64,000 nucleotides of DNA, taken from positions 1,488,001 through 1,552,000 of the forward strand of contig JANPZV010000005.1 of NCBI GenBank assembly GCA_024707365.1, written 5' to 3'. A program made the position numbers and the translations under genes. This document shows, one piece after another, positions 55,426-64,000 of this stretch. How positions within the stretch are numbered: position 1 is the first letter of the stretch; every line of letters starts with the position of its first letter. The notes beneath the pieces were generated by a model. It was given only the letters and a program-made list of their open reading frames with translations. It did not search any database and was not told the DNA's origin. Source of the DNA: Terricaulis sp. GTDB taxonomy: Bacteria > Pseudomonadota > Alphaproteobacteria > Caulobacterales > Aquidulcibacteraceae.

Positions 55426-56651
55426 TGCGCACCTCTGATCTCGTCGCCAGCGCGGGGCGGGCGTTGCGCGCCAACCCGATGCGCTCGGCGCTGACGGCGC
55501 TGGGCGTGATTATCGGCGTGGCGTCGGTGGTGGCGATGGTGGCGCTTGGCTCGGGCGCGCAGGCGCAAGTGGAGCGCTTCGATCGCCAGCCTTGGCTCAA
55601 ATCTGCTGATCGTGGTGCCGAGCCCTACGCGCACGGGCAATGTGCGCGCGCAAACCGGCATGGGCTGGGATTCGCTCACCACCGGGGACGCCGAAGCGCT
55701 GAAAGAGATTGAGGGCGTCGCCGTTGTGGCGCCGACGCAGCGTGCGCGCACGCAAGTGATCGCCGGCGGGCTCAATTGGAACCCGCAAGTGGAGGGGGTG
55801 ACGCCCGATTATCTCATCGCCCGCGATTGGACCATCGCCAGCGGGCGCATGTTCGATGAGTCAGAAGAACGCCAAGCGCGCCGCGTTGTCGTGCTGGGCG
55901 CGACGGTGGCGAACGAATTGTTTCCGAATTTCGACCCGGTCGGTGAAACCGTGCGCATGAATGGCGGCACGTTTGAGGTGATTGGCGTTTTGAAGCCAAA
56001 GGCCAATCGGGCTTTGGCGCCGATCAGGACGATATCGTGCTTGCGCCTTTGACGACTGTCAAACGCCGCATCTCCGGCCGCCAGCGCAGGGCCGATACGG
56101 TGAGCCAGATTTCGGTGAAGGCGGTGAGCGATAGCGTGCTGCCGGCGGTGGAGCGCGAGGTGTCCGAAGTGCTGCGCCAGCGCCATCGCGTGCAGGAGGG
56201 CGAAGAAGATTTCACCGTGCAAAATCTCAGCTCGATCACCGAAGCCGCCGCACAGACGACACAAGTGTTCACCTATCTGCTCGGCGGCATTTCCGCCGTA
56301 TCGCTGCTGGTGGGCGGCATCGGGATCATGAACATCATGCTGGTTTCGGTGACAGAACGCACGCGGGAGATCGGGCTGCGCAAGGCTTTAGGCGCCCGTC
56401 AAAGCGACATTCTGCACCAGTTCGGATTAGAAGCGGTCACGCTATCGATCGCGGGCGGGGTGGTTGGCCTTGTGCTCGGGATTTTGGGCGCGTGGTTAAT
56501 GACGTCTTTATTCAATTTGCCTTTGGTGATCGCACCGCAGAACGCGATTCTGGCCATCGGCTTCTCCGGGCTCGTGGGCGTCATGTTTGGCGCTTACCCG
56601 GCGTGGCGGGCGGCCCAGCTTGACCCAATCGAAGCGTTGCGGCGCGAATGA
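55422..56651 (+). CDS. MacB-like ABC permease, two frameshifts
   Basis: The first helix region is [20 protein letters not shown] followed by [12 protein letters not shown]. After a shift at about 55577-55583 (one extra T) the MacB periplasmic domain reads [20 protein letters not shown] and [21 protein letters not shown] second shift at about 55998-56002 (one missing G) leads to [20 protein letters not shown]. The FtsX-type core follows: [20 protein letters not shown] and [20 protein letters not shown]. The net length is in frame (409 residues), as expected for a MacB permease without a fused ATPase. Confidence 0.87.
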
Positions 56652-57962
56652 GGATGAAACAGATGCGCACCCTTGCCGTTTCGCTGCTGGCGCTTTGCGT
56701 GGCGATGCCCGCGGCGGCCGATACGCTGCCCGAAGCGCAAGCTGCTGCGCTTGATTCAAACCCAACGCTCGCCGCCCAGCGCCAGCGCCTCAACGCCACG
56801 CGCGAGGCGCTGCCGCAAGCGTGGGCGGAGATGCTGCCGCAAATTTCGCTCTCAGGCTCGGCCACGCGCAGCGTCGCGATAGCGATAACCCCGCGCTGGA
56901 AGGCGATCGGCAGGAAAACTGGTCAGCCGGGGCGAGCGCCTCGCAGCTTTTGTTCGATAGCGGGCGCGTGGCCGCCTCCACGCGCGGCGCGCGCGCGCAG
57001 ATCCGCGGCGCTGTCGCCAATTACGATTCTGCATTGCAGCAATTGCTGCTGGACGTGACAAGCGCCTATGCGGACGTGCGCCAGGCGCACGCGGTGGTGG
57101 CCGCGCGCGAAACCACGGTGTCCAATCTCTCCACGCTTTACGAATATGCGCAGGCGCAGTTTGACGCCGGCGTCGTCACGCGCACGGATGTGGCCCAATC
57201 GCAGGCGCGGCTTGCCCAAGCGCGCACGCAATTGGTGCAGGCCCAAGGCGCCCTGGCTGCATCGGTGCAGGCGTATCAGCGGCTTGTCGCGCCCGCCTTC
57301 GCGGCTTGAGGCGCCGATGGCGGCGGCGGGCTTGCCCTCCGATCTGGATGGGGCGCTGCAACTCGCCGGCACGCAAAGCCCGCTTCTGCGTGCGGCCGTG
57401 GCCGCGACCGAACAGGCGGACGCCGCAGTATCGTCCGCCGCCGCGCAAGGGCGGCTGCGCGTGACGCTGGAAGCGGGGCACAATGTCGGCGCTGATTTCA
57501 ACGATTCCACCTCGGAATCGAGCAGCGATACGGTGGGTCTGCGCGTCACCGTGCCGATCTTCCAGGGCGGGGCGATCCAATCGCGCACGCGCCAGCAGCG
57601 CGCCTTGCGCTCAGCCGCCAATCTCGATCTCGCCGCCGTGCAGCTGCAGCGTGCAGGAAACCGTGACCAACGCCTGGACGGGCCTGGCCAGCGCGCGCGC
57701 GGCCATGCGATCGGCGCAGGAGCAAGTTGAAGCGGCAGAGCTTGCCTATGAAGGCGTGCGGCTTGAGCAGGAAACCGGCCTGCGCTCCACGGTCGAGGTG
57801 CTTGATCAGGAAGCGGATTTGCTGGCCGCGCGGATCGCGGCGGCGCAAGCCGAGCGCGATCTGGTGGTGGCCGAGCGGCGCATGCTGGCGGCTGTCGGCG
57901 CGCTGGGCGTGGAAGGCCCGCAAGCTGGCGAAGCGCCGAGCGACGAGCTGCGCGGCCGCTAA
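56648..57962 (+). CDS. TolC-family outer membrane efflux protein, three frameshifts
   Basis: The signal peptide is MRTLAVSLLALCVAMPAAAD. Two OEP repeats are readable: LPEAQAAALDSNPTLAAQRQ with NWSAGASASQLLFDSGRVAA, and GALQLAGTQSPLLRAAVAAT with GLRVTVPIFQGGAIQSRTRQ. Helices VLDQEADLLAARIAAAQAER and RMLAAVGALGVEG close the protein. The frame changes near 56868-56880, 57285-57303 and 57645-57652. The corrected length is about 438 residues. It is the outer-membrane duct for the MacAB-like proteins encoded just upstream, overlapping the permease stop by 4 bp. Confidence 0.85.
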
Positions 57963-58085
57963 GCCAGATTGTGCGCGTGCGAAGGCGCGCGCTGCGCCCT
58001 AGCCAAACGCGGAATACGGGCTACACTCTATGCAGAACGACGCTTCCGCCACGCAGCGGCAGCGCGCTCACATAGGGAAAACGCC

Positions 58086-58240
58086 ATGGCTTCGATTGAT
58101 TTCGACACCGTCGCGCGAGAAAGCACGCAAGCGCGCGCGAGTCTAAACCGCTTCACCCCAGCCTCTATCTGCTCGGCGGCATTGGCGCGCTGGTCTGCGC
58201 GGCGACGGTGGTGAACTTTCTTTTCGGGCTGATCGCTTAA
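58086..58240 (+). CDS. Small single-helix membrane protein, one frameshift
   Basis: The product begins MASIDFDTVARESTQARASL. After a missing base near 58141-58151 it continues KPLHPSLYLLGGIGALVCAA and TVVNFLFGLIA, a single transmembrane helix. The corrected length is 51 residues. The family is not recognised. It lies after the TolC gene, 123 bp away. Confidence 0.55.
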
Positions 58241-58307
58241 GCGCCTAACGGCGATGACGCGGCCTGAAGCCTAATGCTAAGAGGGCGCCTCTTAGCAGGA
58301 GCTGCGT

Positions 58308-59288
58308 GTGTTCCATCCGGGCGAAAGCCCTCCGCTTGTTTCGCTCGCGCCGATGGCGGGGGTGACGGACATCCCCTTCCGCCGCCAGGTGAAAGCCTTT
58401 GGCGGGCGCTATTGCGTGTCCGAGATGGTGGCCTCCGATCAGCTGGCGCGGGCGCGGATCGACATGGTGCGGCGCGCGGCGGGGGCGGGCGTGATTGCGC
58501 CGCTGGTGGTGCAATTGGCCGGGCGCGAGCCGGCCTGGATGGCCGAAGGCGCGCGTTTGGCTGAGGAAGCCGGCGCTGCGGTGATCGACATAAATATGGG
58601 CTGCCCGGCCAAAAGCGTGACCTCGGGCCTCTGCGGCTCGGCGCTGATGCGCGACCCGGATCTGGCGCTCAAACTTATAGAGGCGACTGTGCGCGCCACC
58701 GCGCTGCCGGTGACGCTGAAGATGCGCCTGGGCTGGGATCATGACAGCCTCAACGCCGCCGAGATCGCCGCGCGCGCCGAACGCGCAGGCGTGGCGATGA
58801 TCACCATCCATGGGCGCACGCGCAAGCAATTCTACACCGGCGCCGCCGATTGGCGCGCGATCGGCGCGGTGGTGGAGGCTGTGTCGATCCCGGTGATCGC
58901 CAATGGCGACATCGCCAGCGCCGCCGATGCGCGCGCCGCCTTGGCGCAATCGGGCGCGGCGGGCGTGATGATCGGGCGCGGCGCGCAGGGCAAGCCTTGG
59001 CTGCCCGCCGCGATCGAGCGTGCGCTGCGCGAGGGCGGTGAAGCCAAGCCGCCGCCGCGCGCGCGGATGCTGGGCTCCTTGCTGGCGCTCTATGAGGATT
59101 CGCTGGCGTTTTACGATGAGGGCCTTGGCCTGCGCATCGCCCGCAAACACATCGCCTGGACCATTGATGCCGAACTCGGCCCCGCCGCGCGCGAAGCCCG
59201 CAAAGCCATCTGCACCTTAACCGACCCCGCCCAAGTGCGAAGGGCGCTGGAAGCGCTGTTTAAAGAGGCGGACGCGCTGGCGGCGTAA
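58308..59288 (+). CDS. dusB: tRNA-dihydrouridine synthase DusB
   Basis: This encodes a 326-residue FMN enzyme that reduces uridine in the tRNA D-loop. Visible are SLAPMAGVTDIPFRRQ, VVQLAGREP, DINMGCPAKSVTSGLCGSAL (catalytic Cys in MGCPAK), TIHGRTRKQFYTGAADW and GDIASAADAR with MIGRGAQGKPWL. The start is GTG at 58308. In many proteobacteria dusB is followed by ntrBC; here a tRNA gene follows on the other strand. Confidence 0.93.
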   Translation: MFHPGESPPLVSLAPMAGVTDIPFRRQVKAFGGRYCVSEMVASDQLARARIDMVRRAAGAGVIAPLVVQLAGREPAWMAEGARLAEEAGAAVIDINMGCPAKSVTSGLCGSALMRDPDLALKLIEATVRATALPVTLKMRLGWDHDSLNAAEIAARAERAGVAMITIHGRTRKQFYTGAADWRAIGAVVEAVSIPVIANGDIASAADARAALAQSGAAGVMIGRGAQGKPWLPAAIERALREGGEAKPPPRARMLGSLLALYEDSLAFYDEGLGLRIARKHIAWTIDAELGPAAREARKAICTLTDPAQVRRALEALFKEADALAA

Positions 59289-59291
59289 GGC

Positions 59292-59366
59292 TGGAGCGGG
59301 CGAGGGGAATCGAACCCCTGACATTCAGCTTGGGAAGCTGACGTTCTACCTCTGAACTACGCCCGC
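59292..59366 (-). tRNA. tRNA-Gly (anticodon CCC)
   Basis: On the minus strand the acceptor GCGGGCG pairs with CGCCCGC, followed by T and an encoded CCA. The D-arm is GTTCAGAGGTAGAAC. The anticodon arm is TCAGC-TTCCCAA-GCTGA with CCC at 34-36, and the T-arm is CAGGG-GTTCGAT-TCCCCT. All arms close. A -35/-10-like TTGCGC and TATCTC lie upstream. Confidence 0.93.
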
Positions 59367-59649
59367 GAGGGGGCAGAGAGATAGCGGCTTTGGCGGGCGG
59401 CGCAAGGGTCGAGATGCGGCGAGAACCCCCGCGCGGGCGTCAACACAGTGTTCGCATTGTTCAAAATGGCACAGCGGTTGCAGCGGCTTTGGCATGCGCG
59501 CTGGGCCCCCTGGCGCGCATGGCCGCCTCCGCCTCCCGCCAAAGCTGGGGCGGCCCCGGCCTCCGCGCCCCCACAGGCGCGGGAGGCCGAATAGGGGCCG
59601 CGCGTTTGACCGCCCTTGCCGCGCTAACTAGGTTTGCGCGGGGTGCATG

Positions 59650-60251
59650 ATGGCGCGGACGCAAGCAGCAGATTACGATCAAAGGCGCGCCGATATTGTC
59701 GCGCAGGCGGCGCGGCTTTACGCGCGGCGCGGCTTTCTGGGCGCCTCGGTGGCGGATCTGGCGGTGGCGTGCGATGTCTCGAAATCAGCCATCTATCATT
59801 ATTTCCCCTCGAAAGAGGACATCCTCTACGAAGTGATGATCAGCCATGTGCGCGCGCTCGAAAGCGCGGCGGCGGAAGCAAGCGCGGCCAAGGCGCCGGC
59901 GGCGGCGCGGCTGCGCACATTGGCGCAGCGTTTTATGGCGCTCTACGTGGATGCGGCGGATCGGCACAAAGTGCTGCTCAACGATCTCGATCATCTGCCC
60001 AAGGCGCGGCGCGCGGAGATCGTCGCGGTGCAGCGCGGGCTGATCGAGGCGGTGCGGGCCCTGCTGATGGAGATCGCGCCGGGGCTGAAGAAAAAAGCGG
60101 CGAGAGCTTCGCCGCCGCCATGCTGTTTTTCGGCGCGATCAATTGGACGCACACCTGGTTTGACGCCGATGGCGTGGTGGCGCCGCAGCGGCTGGCGGAT
60201 ATGGCGGTGGATACGACCCTTGCCGGCATCGGCAAGGCGGCGCCGCAATGA
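59650..60251 (+). CDS. TetR/AcrR-family regulator, possible PaaR, one frameshift
   Basis: The N-terminal HTH reads QAARLYARRGFLGASVADLA and VACDVSKSAIYHYFPSKEDI. The ligand domain includes LAQRFMALYVDAADRHKVLL and, after the A run at 60091-60096 (one A missing), KKKSGESFAAAMLFFGAINW and THTWFDADGVVAPQRLADMA. The C-terminus is typical of TetR regulators of phenylacetate and acyl-CoA catabolism. It lies beside the paa operon, so it may sense phenylacetyl-CoA. The corrected length is 200 residues. Confidence 0.83.
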
Positions 60252-60496
60252 ATGGCGGGCAGATATTATTGGCGCTTGTTTGCGTCAGCGCCGTATTTGG
60301 ATACCTCTCGTTTCCGATGTGGCTTCTCGTTCCCGCCGCCTTCGCTGGATACCGGGCAATCTTGCGTGCGCGAAGAGTCAAACACTCCTTTCGCTTGGCG
60401 GCGCACGTGTTTGCGCTGTCCGTGCTTTGGGTTTCGGCGCTAAGCACAGCGCTCTATGGCGTCGGATGGATGGTCAGCGCTGCGGCCAACAGCTAA
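60248..60496 (+). CDS. Small membrane protein, 82 aa
   Basis: Two to three hydrophobic segments are present (LLALVCVSAVFGYLSFPMWL; VFALSVLWVSALSTALYGVG). The start overlaps the TetR stop (ATGA). The family is not recognised; the coupling suggests joint expression with the regulator. Confidence 0.6.
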   Translation: MNGGQILLALVCVSAVFGYLSFPMWLLVPAAFAGYRAILRARRVKHSFRLAAHVFALSVLWVSALSTALYGVGWMVSAAANS

Positions 60497-60511
60497 CCTT
60501 AAGCGCCAGCT

Positions 60512-61585
60512 TTAGGAATCGTACGTCAGCGCAACGCCTTCGCTCACGGGCGTGGCTTGGCAGGTGAGCACGTAGCCTTCTGCGACCTCTGCATCAGAAA
60601 GCCCATAATTGCGCTGCATCTGCACTTCGCCGGCAATCACCTTGGCGCGGCAGGTGGCGCAGACCCCGCCTTTGCAGGCGAAGGGCGCGGCAAGGCCCGC
60701 GGCGCGCACATTATCGAGGATCGAATGATGCGCCGGATCGAAGGTGACGCTCATGCGCCGGCCATTCAGCGTCACGCTCATTCTGAGGCCGGCGGCTTTG
60801 GCTTCGAGCGCGCGCGCGGCGGCGGCTTGCGCTTCCGATAAAGGCCCGGTGGTGAAACGCTCGATCAGGATGCGCGATTTATCGACGCCGCGCGCCAGCA
60901 GCGCCGCTTCGGCCGCATCCATCATCGGGTCGGGGCCGCAGATGAAATAGGCGTGCGCGTGAGCGGGCGCCAGCAGGGTGAGCGCCTCATCGATCTTGGC
61001 GCGATCAAGCCGGCCATTGAAGAGGGCGATTTCTTCTTCCTCATCTTCCAGGAAATGAAAAACCGCGAGCCGATCGATGTAGCGATCCTTCAGCGCGGCG
61101 ATCTCCTCCAGGAACATGATGCCGGGGGAGGTGCGGTTGCCGTAAAAAAGCGTAAAGCGGCTGTGCGGCGCGGTTTCCAGCGCTGTTTTCATCAGCGAGA
61201 GGATCGGCGTGATGCCCGATCCGCCCGCGAAGGCCACATAATGATTGCGCGCATCCGGCGCGAACGGCCAGCAGAAGCCGCCGTGCGGGGCCATGGCGTC
61301 GATCTCGTCGCCGGGCTTGAGCGCATCGTTCACCCAGGTGGAAAACGCCCCGCCCGCGATCTTCTTCACGCCGATTTTCAACGCCCCTTCGCTGGGCGAA
61401 ACGCAGAGCGAATAATTGCGCCGTACATCCTCGCCGCCGATCTCCTTGCGGAAGGTGAGGTGCTGGCCGGCCTTGAAGGCGAAAGCCGCGCGCGCGGCGG
61501 CGGGCGCTTCAAGGCGCACCGACACCGCATCCGGCGTTTCGCGCTTTATCTCGATGACGCGCAGTTTGTAAAAATCGTGGCTCAT
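60512..61585 (-). CDS. paaE: Phenylacetyl-CoA epoxidase reductase subunit PaaE
   Basis: This encodes a 357-residue FNR-type reductase that feeds electrons to PaaA. The FAD/NAD domains show RRNYSLCVSP, FAGGSGITPILSLMKTAL and YFICGPDPMMDAAEAALL. The C-terminal plant-type 2Fe-2S domain has FACKGGVCATCRAKVIAGEV and a final Cys in VLTCQA. It is the last gene of paaABCDE. Confidence 0.95.
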   Translation of the reverse strand: MSHDFYKLRVIEIKRETPDAVSVRLEAPAAARAAFAFKAGQHLTFRKEIGGEDVRRNYSLCVSPSEGALKIGVKKIAGGAFSTWVNDALKPGDEIDAMAPHGGFCWPFAPDARNHYVAFAGGSGITPILSLMKTALETAPHSRFTLFYGNRTSPGIMFLEEIAALKDRYIDRLAVFHFLEDEEEEIALFNGRLDRAKIDEALTLLAPAHAHAYFICGPDPMMDAAEAALLARGVDKSRILIERFTTGPLSEAQAAAARALEAKAAGLRMSVTLNGRRMSVTFDPAHHSILDNVRAAGLAAPFACKGGVCATCRAKVIAGEVQMQRNYGLSDAEVAEGYVLTCQATPVSEGVALTYDS

Positions 61586-61586
61586 C

Positions 61587-62099
61587 TTAATGGCACTTGA
61601 AGCGATCAAACGGCTCCGCGCAGGCAAGGCAACGCCACAGCGCTTTGCAGGGCGTGGAGCCGAAGCGGGAAATTTCTTCGGTGTTTTGCGAGCCGCAGCG
61701 CGGGCATTCAGCCTGCGTTTCGTTTTTGAGCGAAGCGGCGGCGGCGCCCTTTGGCGGCGGCGCGATGCCGTAGGCGCGCAGTTTTTCGCGGCCCTCATCG
61801 CTGATCCAATCGGTTGACCAGGGCGGGGAGAGCGCGGTTTCGATTGCGACATCCGCAAGCCCTGCTGAATCAAGCGCTGCGCGGATGGATTGCTCAATCG
61901 CCAGCGTGGCGGGGCAGCCGGTATAGGTCGGCGTGATCACAACGCGCTGCGCTTCGATCGCGCGCACGATGCCGAGATCGATGACGGACACGGCCGGGAT
62001 TTCTGGATCGGGCACGCCTGCGAGAATGGCGCGCAGTTCTTGGACCGCCGGCGCCCTCGCCGGCGAGGCGCCGGCGGTCCAAGTTTGCGCGCTCACCAT
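61587..62099 (-). CDS. paaD: Phenylacetyl-CoA epoxidase subunit PaaD, with repeat-derived N-terminus
   Basis: This encodes a 170-residue MIP18/SufT-like protein needed for maturation of the epoxidase. The core is LRAILAGVPDPEIPAVSVID, TPTYTGCPATLAIEQSIRAA and the C-terminal zinc-like AECPRCGSQNTEEISRFG with CLACAEPFDRFKCH. Residues 7-20 (TWTAGASPARAPAV) are encoded by a 43-bp palindrome that also occurs, in part, near argF, so they look like an in-frame repeat insertion. The start ATG overlaps the paaC stop. Confidence 0.92.
   Translation of the reverse strand: MVSAQTWTAGASPARAPAVQELRAILAGVPDPEIPAVSVIDLGIVRAIEAQRVVITPTYTGCPATLAIEQSIRAALDSAGLADVAIETALSPPWSTDWISDEGREKLRAYGIAPPPKGAAAASLKNETQAECPRCGSQNTEEISRFGSTPCKALWRCLACAEPFDRFKCH
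62040..62082. repeat. 43-bp perfect-arm palindrome inside paaD
   Basis: The arms TTGGACCGCCGGCGCC (62040-62055) and GGCGCCGGCGGTCCAA (62067-62082) are exact complements. The centre TCGCCGGCGA is itself a palindrome. A partial copy is at 33253-33279. Confidence 0.85.
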
Positions 62100-62842
62100 G
62101 TCGCGCCGGGGTAGGCGCGCTGGAGGAATTGCATGTCGCTGATGAGGTGGCCGAGGTGTTCGCTGTGGCGCCCGATACGCCCGCCGAGCACGGGGCGATG
62201 CGGCGCGGGCGGGGCAAGGCCCGCTTCCGCCAGCACAGCGCCGATGCGTGCGTCCCAAAGCGGGTGCAGCGCCGCCTTATCGACGCCGGCGCCAGCGTCG
62301 ATCGCGGCGCTGTCGATCTCGTCCATCGCGAACAATTCGCCGGTGAAACGCCACATCCAATCGAGCCCGCGCTCCATGCGCGCGCGGCTCTCTTCCGTGC
62401 CGTCGCCCAGGCGGATGACCCATTCGCCGGCGAGTTTGGCGTGGTAGGCGGTTTCCTTCACGGCTTTTGCGGCGATGGCGGCAAAGCGTTCGTCTTGCAC
62501 AGCCTGCATGCGCTCGAACAAGAGATGCTGATAGTGCGCGAAGAAAAATTGCCGCGCGATGGTTTGCGCAAAATCGCCGTTGGGCTGCTCCACCAAAAGG
62601 CAATTGGTGAAATCCATTACGTCGCGGTGGAAGGCGAGGCGGTCCGCATCGCGGCCTTGGCCTTCAAGCGCGCCGGCGAGCGCCAAAAAATGCGTGGCCT
62701 GGCCGACGCAATCGAGCGCGATATTGGCGAGCGAAAGATCGATCTCCAGCGCCGGCGCATGGCCGCACCATTCGCTCAGGCGTTGGCCCAGGATCAGCGC
62801 ATCATCGCCAAGGCGCAGCGCGTGGGTGGCGAGCGCGTGCAT
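62093..62842 (-). CDS. paaC: Phenylacetyl-CoA epoxidase subunit PaaC
   Basis: This encodes a 249-residue structural partner of PaaA with a ferritin-like helical fold. Segments LRLGDDALILGQRLSEWCGH, ALEIDLSLANIALDCVGQA, KAVKETAYHAKLAGEWVIRL and IGRHSEHLGHLISDMQFLQR are typical. ATGA overlap with paaB shows translational coupling. Confidence 0.95.
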   Translation of the reverse strand: MHALATHALRLGDDALILGQRLSEWCGHAPALEIDLSLANIALDCVGQATHFLALAGALEGQGRDADRLAFHRDVMDFTNCLLVEQPNGDFAQTIARQFFFAHYQHLLFERMQAVQDERFAAIAAKAVKETAYHAKLAGEWVIRLGDGTEESRARMERGLDWMWRFTGELFAMDEIDSAAIDAGAGVDKAALHPLWDARIGAVLAEAGLAPPAPHRPVLGGRIGRHSEHLGHLISDMQFLQRAYPGATW

Positions 62843-63135
62843 CAGATGTGCTTGATGTGATCGGGGATCGTGTAGAATGTCGGGTGGCGGTAGACTTTAT
62901 CTTCCGCCGGCGCGAACAGCGCATCCGCTTCGCCCGGATCGGACGCGGTGATCTCAGCCGAGGGCAGCACCCAAAGGCTCACGCCCTCCATGCGGCGCGT
63001 ATAGGTGTCGCGCGCGTGCGCCAGCGCCATTTGCGCATCCGCCGCGTGCACGCTGCCGACATGGCGGTGCGAAAGCCCGCCCTTGCCGCGCACGAACACT
63101 TCCCAGAGGGGCCATTCTTGTGACGGGTCGCTCAC
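62842..63135 (-). CDS. paaB: Phenylacetyl-CoA epoxidase subunit PaaB
   Basis: This encodes a 97-residue small subunit, EWPLWEVFVRGKGGLSHRHV, GSVHAADAQMALAHARDTYT and VYRHPTFYTIPDHIKHI. The start is GTG at 63135. The gene is separated from paaA by 116 bp filled by a heptad hairpin, unlike the tight spacing elsewhere in the operon. Confidence 0.93.
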   Translation of the reverse strand: MSDPSQEWPLWEVFVRGKGGLSHRHVGSVHAADAQMALAHARDTYTRRMEGVSLWVLPSAEITASDPGEADALFAPAEDKVYRHPTFYTIPDHIKHI

Positions 63136-63156
63136 TTCGTTCGCTCCTTGGCGAGT

Positions 63157-63246
63157 AGGCAATAGGCAGTGGGCAGTAGGCAATAGGGGGCGATCAACGG
63201 GAGGTATTTCAATTGCCTATTGCCTATTGCCTACTGCCCATTGCCT
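63157..63246. repeat. Heptad hairpin 3 (7-bp units RGGCART) in the paaA-paaB gap
   Basis: The left arm reads AGGCAAT AGGCAGT GGGCAGT AGGCAAT (63157-63184). The right arm (63212-63246) read on the other strand gives AGGCAAT GGGCAGT AGGCAAT AGGCAAT AGGCAAT. It lies 6 bp from the paaA stop. Confidence 0.82.
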
Positions 63247-63251
63247 CACTT

Positions 63252-64000
63252 CTATTCCGCCGCTTGCTTTGCAGCGGCGCGTTTGGCTGCATGGGCGCGC
63301 GCGGCGTCACGCACCCATGCGCCTTCCTCCCAAGCTTTAACGCGGGCGGCCATGCGCTCTTTCGCAACCGGGCCTTGGCCTTTGACCACCGCTTTAAATT
63401 CTTCCCAATCCACCGCGCCGAAATCGTAAGAGCCGCGCGCCTCGTTCCATTTCAGCTCGGGGTCCGGCACGGTGAGGCCAATGGCCTCGGCCTGCGGGAC
63501 GGTGATGTCCACGAACTTCTGGCGCAGCGCATCATTGGTGTCGCGCTTGATGCGCCAGCGCATGCTTTGCTCAGTATTCGGGCTTTGATCGTCGGGCGGG
63601 CCGAACATCATCAAAGATGGCTGCCACCAGCGGTTCAGCGCATCTTGCGCCATGCGCTTTTGCTCAGCCGCGCCGGCGGCGAGATGCATCATGATCTCGT
63701 AGCCTTGGCGCTGATGGAAGCTTTCTTCCTTGCAGATGCGCACCATGGCGCGCGCATAGGGGCCGTATGATGTGCGCTGCAAAGGCACCTGGTTCATGAT
63801 CGCCGCGCCATCGACCAGCCAGCCGATGGCGCCGATATCCGCCCAGGTCAGCGTCGGGTAATTGAAGATCGTGGAATATTTGGCTTTGCCGCTGTGCAGC
63901 GCCTCGATCATTTCATCGCGCGACGTGCCCAGCGTTTCCGCCGCGGCGTAGAGATAAAGCCCGTGCCCGCCTTCATCCTGCACTTTGGCCAGCAGGATCG
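63252..64000 (-). CDS. paaA: Phenylacetyl-CoA epoxidase catalytic subunit PaaA (partial, N-terminus outside window)
   Basis: These are the C-terminal 249 residues or so of the di-iron oxygenase subunit. [19 protein letters not shown] contains the ExxH-type iron ligands (DEGGH), and [20 protein letters not shown] the second pair (EESFH). [20 protein letters not shown] is a family-specific block. The 5' end lies beyond 64000. Confidence 0.95.
   Translation of the reverse strand, partial: ILLAKVQDEGGHGLYLYAAAETLGTSRDEMIEALHSGKAKYSTIFNYPTLTWADIGAIGWLVDGAAIMNQVPLQRTSYGPYARAMVRICKEESFHQRQGYEIMMHLAAGAAEQKRMAQDALNRWWQPSLMMFGPPDDQSPNTEQSMRWRIKRDTNDALRQKFVDITVPQAEAIGLTVPDPELKWNEARGSYDFGAVDWEEFKAVVKGQGPVAKERMAARVKAWEEGAWVRDAARAHAAKRAAAKQAAE

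Overview
This 64-kb window is GC-rich chromosomal DNA from an alphaproteobacterium, most likely of the Caulobacterales (Caulobacteraceae/Hyphomonadaceae-like). The evidence is its set of lineage-typical cell-cycle and nucleoid genes: RcdA (CtrA degradation adaptor), a TacA-like sigma-54 response regulator, GapR (DUF2312) and GcrA. It also carries the bi-domain alphaproteobacterial dCTP deaminase, DUF1192 and a MotA of Caulobacter type. No rRNA, CRISPR array or prophage is visible. There is one tRNA (Gly, CCC anticodon).

Layout. 0-5 kb: start of a quinone oxidoreductase, DUF1192, rcdA, an IS110-family insertion sequence, rpmE, a membrane protein and an ABC1/UbiB-type kinase. 5-10.2 kb: tacA-like regulator, DUF1294, a REP-associated transposase (RAYT) flanked by its palindromes, gapR, an alpha/beta hydrolase, a TPR lipoprotein and rpmJ. 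10.3-25.4 kb: lytic transglycosylase, three transporters of the MFS type, a DUF4160/DUF2442 pair, motA, mnmC, an inositol-monophosphatase-family enzyme, an SDR/AraC divergent pair, dienelactone hydrolase, a two-lobed DTG protease and ychF. 25.5-30 kb: a ParE-like toxin pair, pth, rplY, an ArsR regulator with a fatty-acid desaturase, and gcrA. 30-42.4 kb: ABC permease, esterase, argD-argF-hslO, DUF502, cupin, apaG, dcd, a membrane protein/XRE pair, GNAT, phaR/phaA and a hemerythrin. 42.6-48.4 kb: three glycosyltransferases and small unknowns. 48.4-49.4 kb: a repeat-rich island without a convincing gene. 49.4-58.2 kb: an envelope module made of a two-component system, two EF-hand proteins and a MacA-MacB-TolC type exporter. 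58.3-64 kb: dusB, tRNA-Gly, a TetR regulator and the phenylacetyl-CoA epoxidase operon paaABCDE on the minus strand (paaA cut by the window end).

The strongest cross-cutting observation is technical. At least 24 genes are broken by about 30 single-base frameshifts, many of them in homopolymers, with full conserved sequence on both sides. The simplest reading is uncorrected sequencing error, so these genes should be treated as probably intact. Broken genes are given here as one CDS spanning the shift.

The most interesting non-coding content is repeats and regulatory DNA: (i) three long hairpins built from 7-bp tandem units, each starting at a stop codon; (ii) a REP family flanking its RAYT gene, and a second palindrome read in frame inside paaD; (iii) a shared promoter/discriminator module upstream of three ribosomal-protein genes; (iv) DnaA-box-like and GANTC sites upstream of gcrA; (v) palindromic operators next to the XRE, ArsR and PhaR genes; (vi) a likely bridge-RNA region in the IS110 element.
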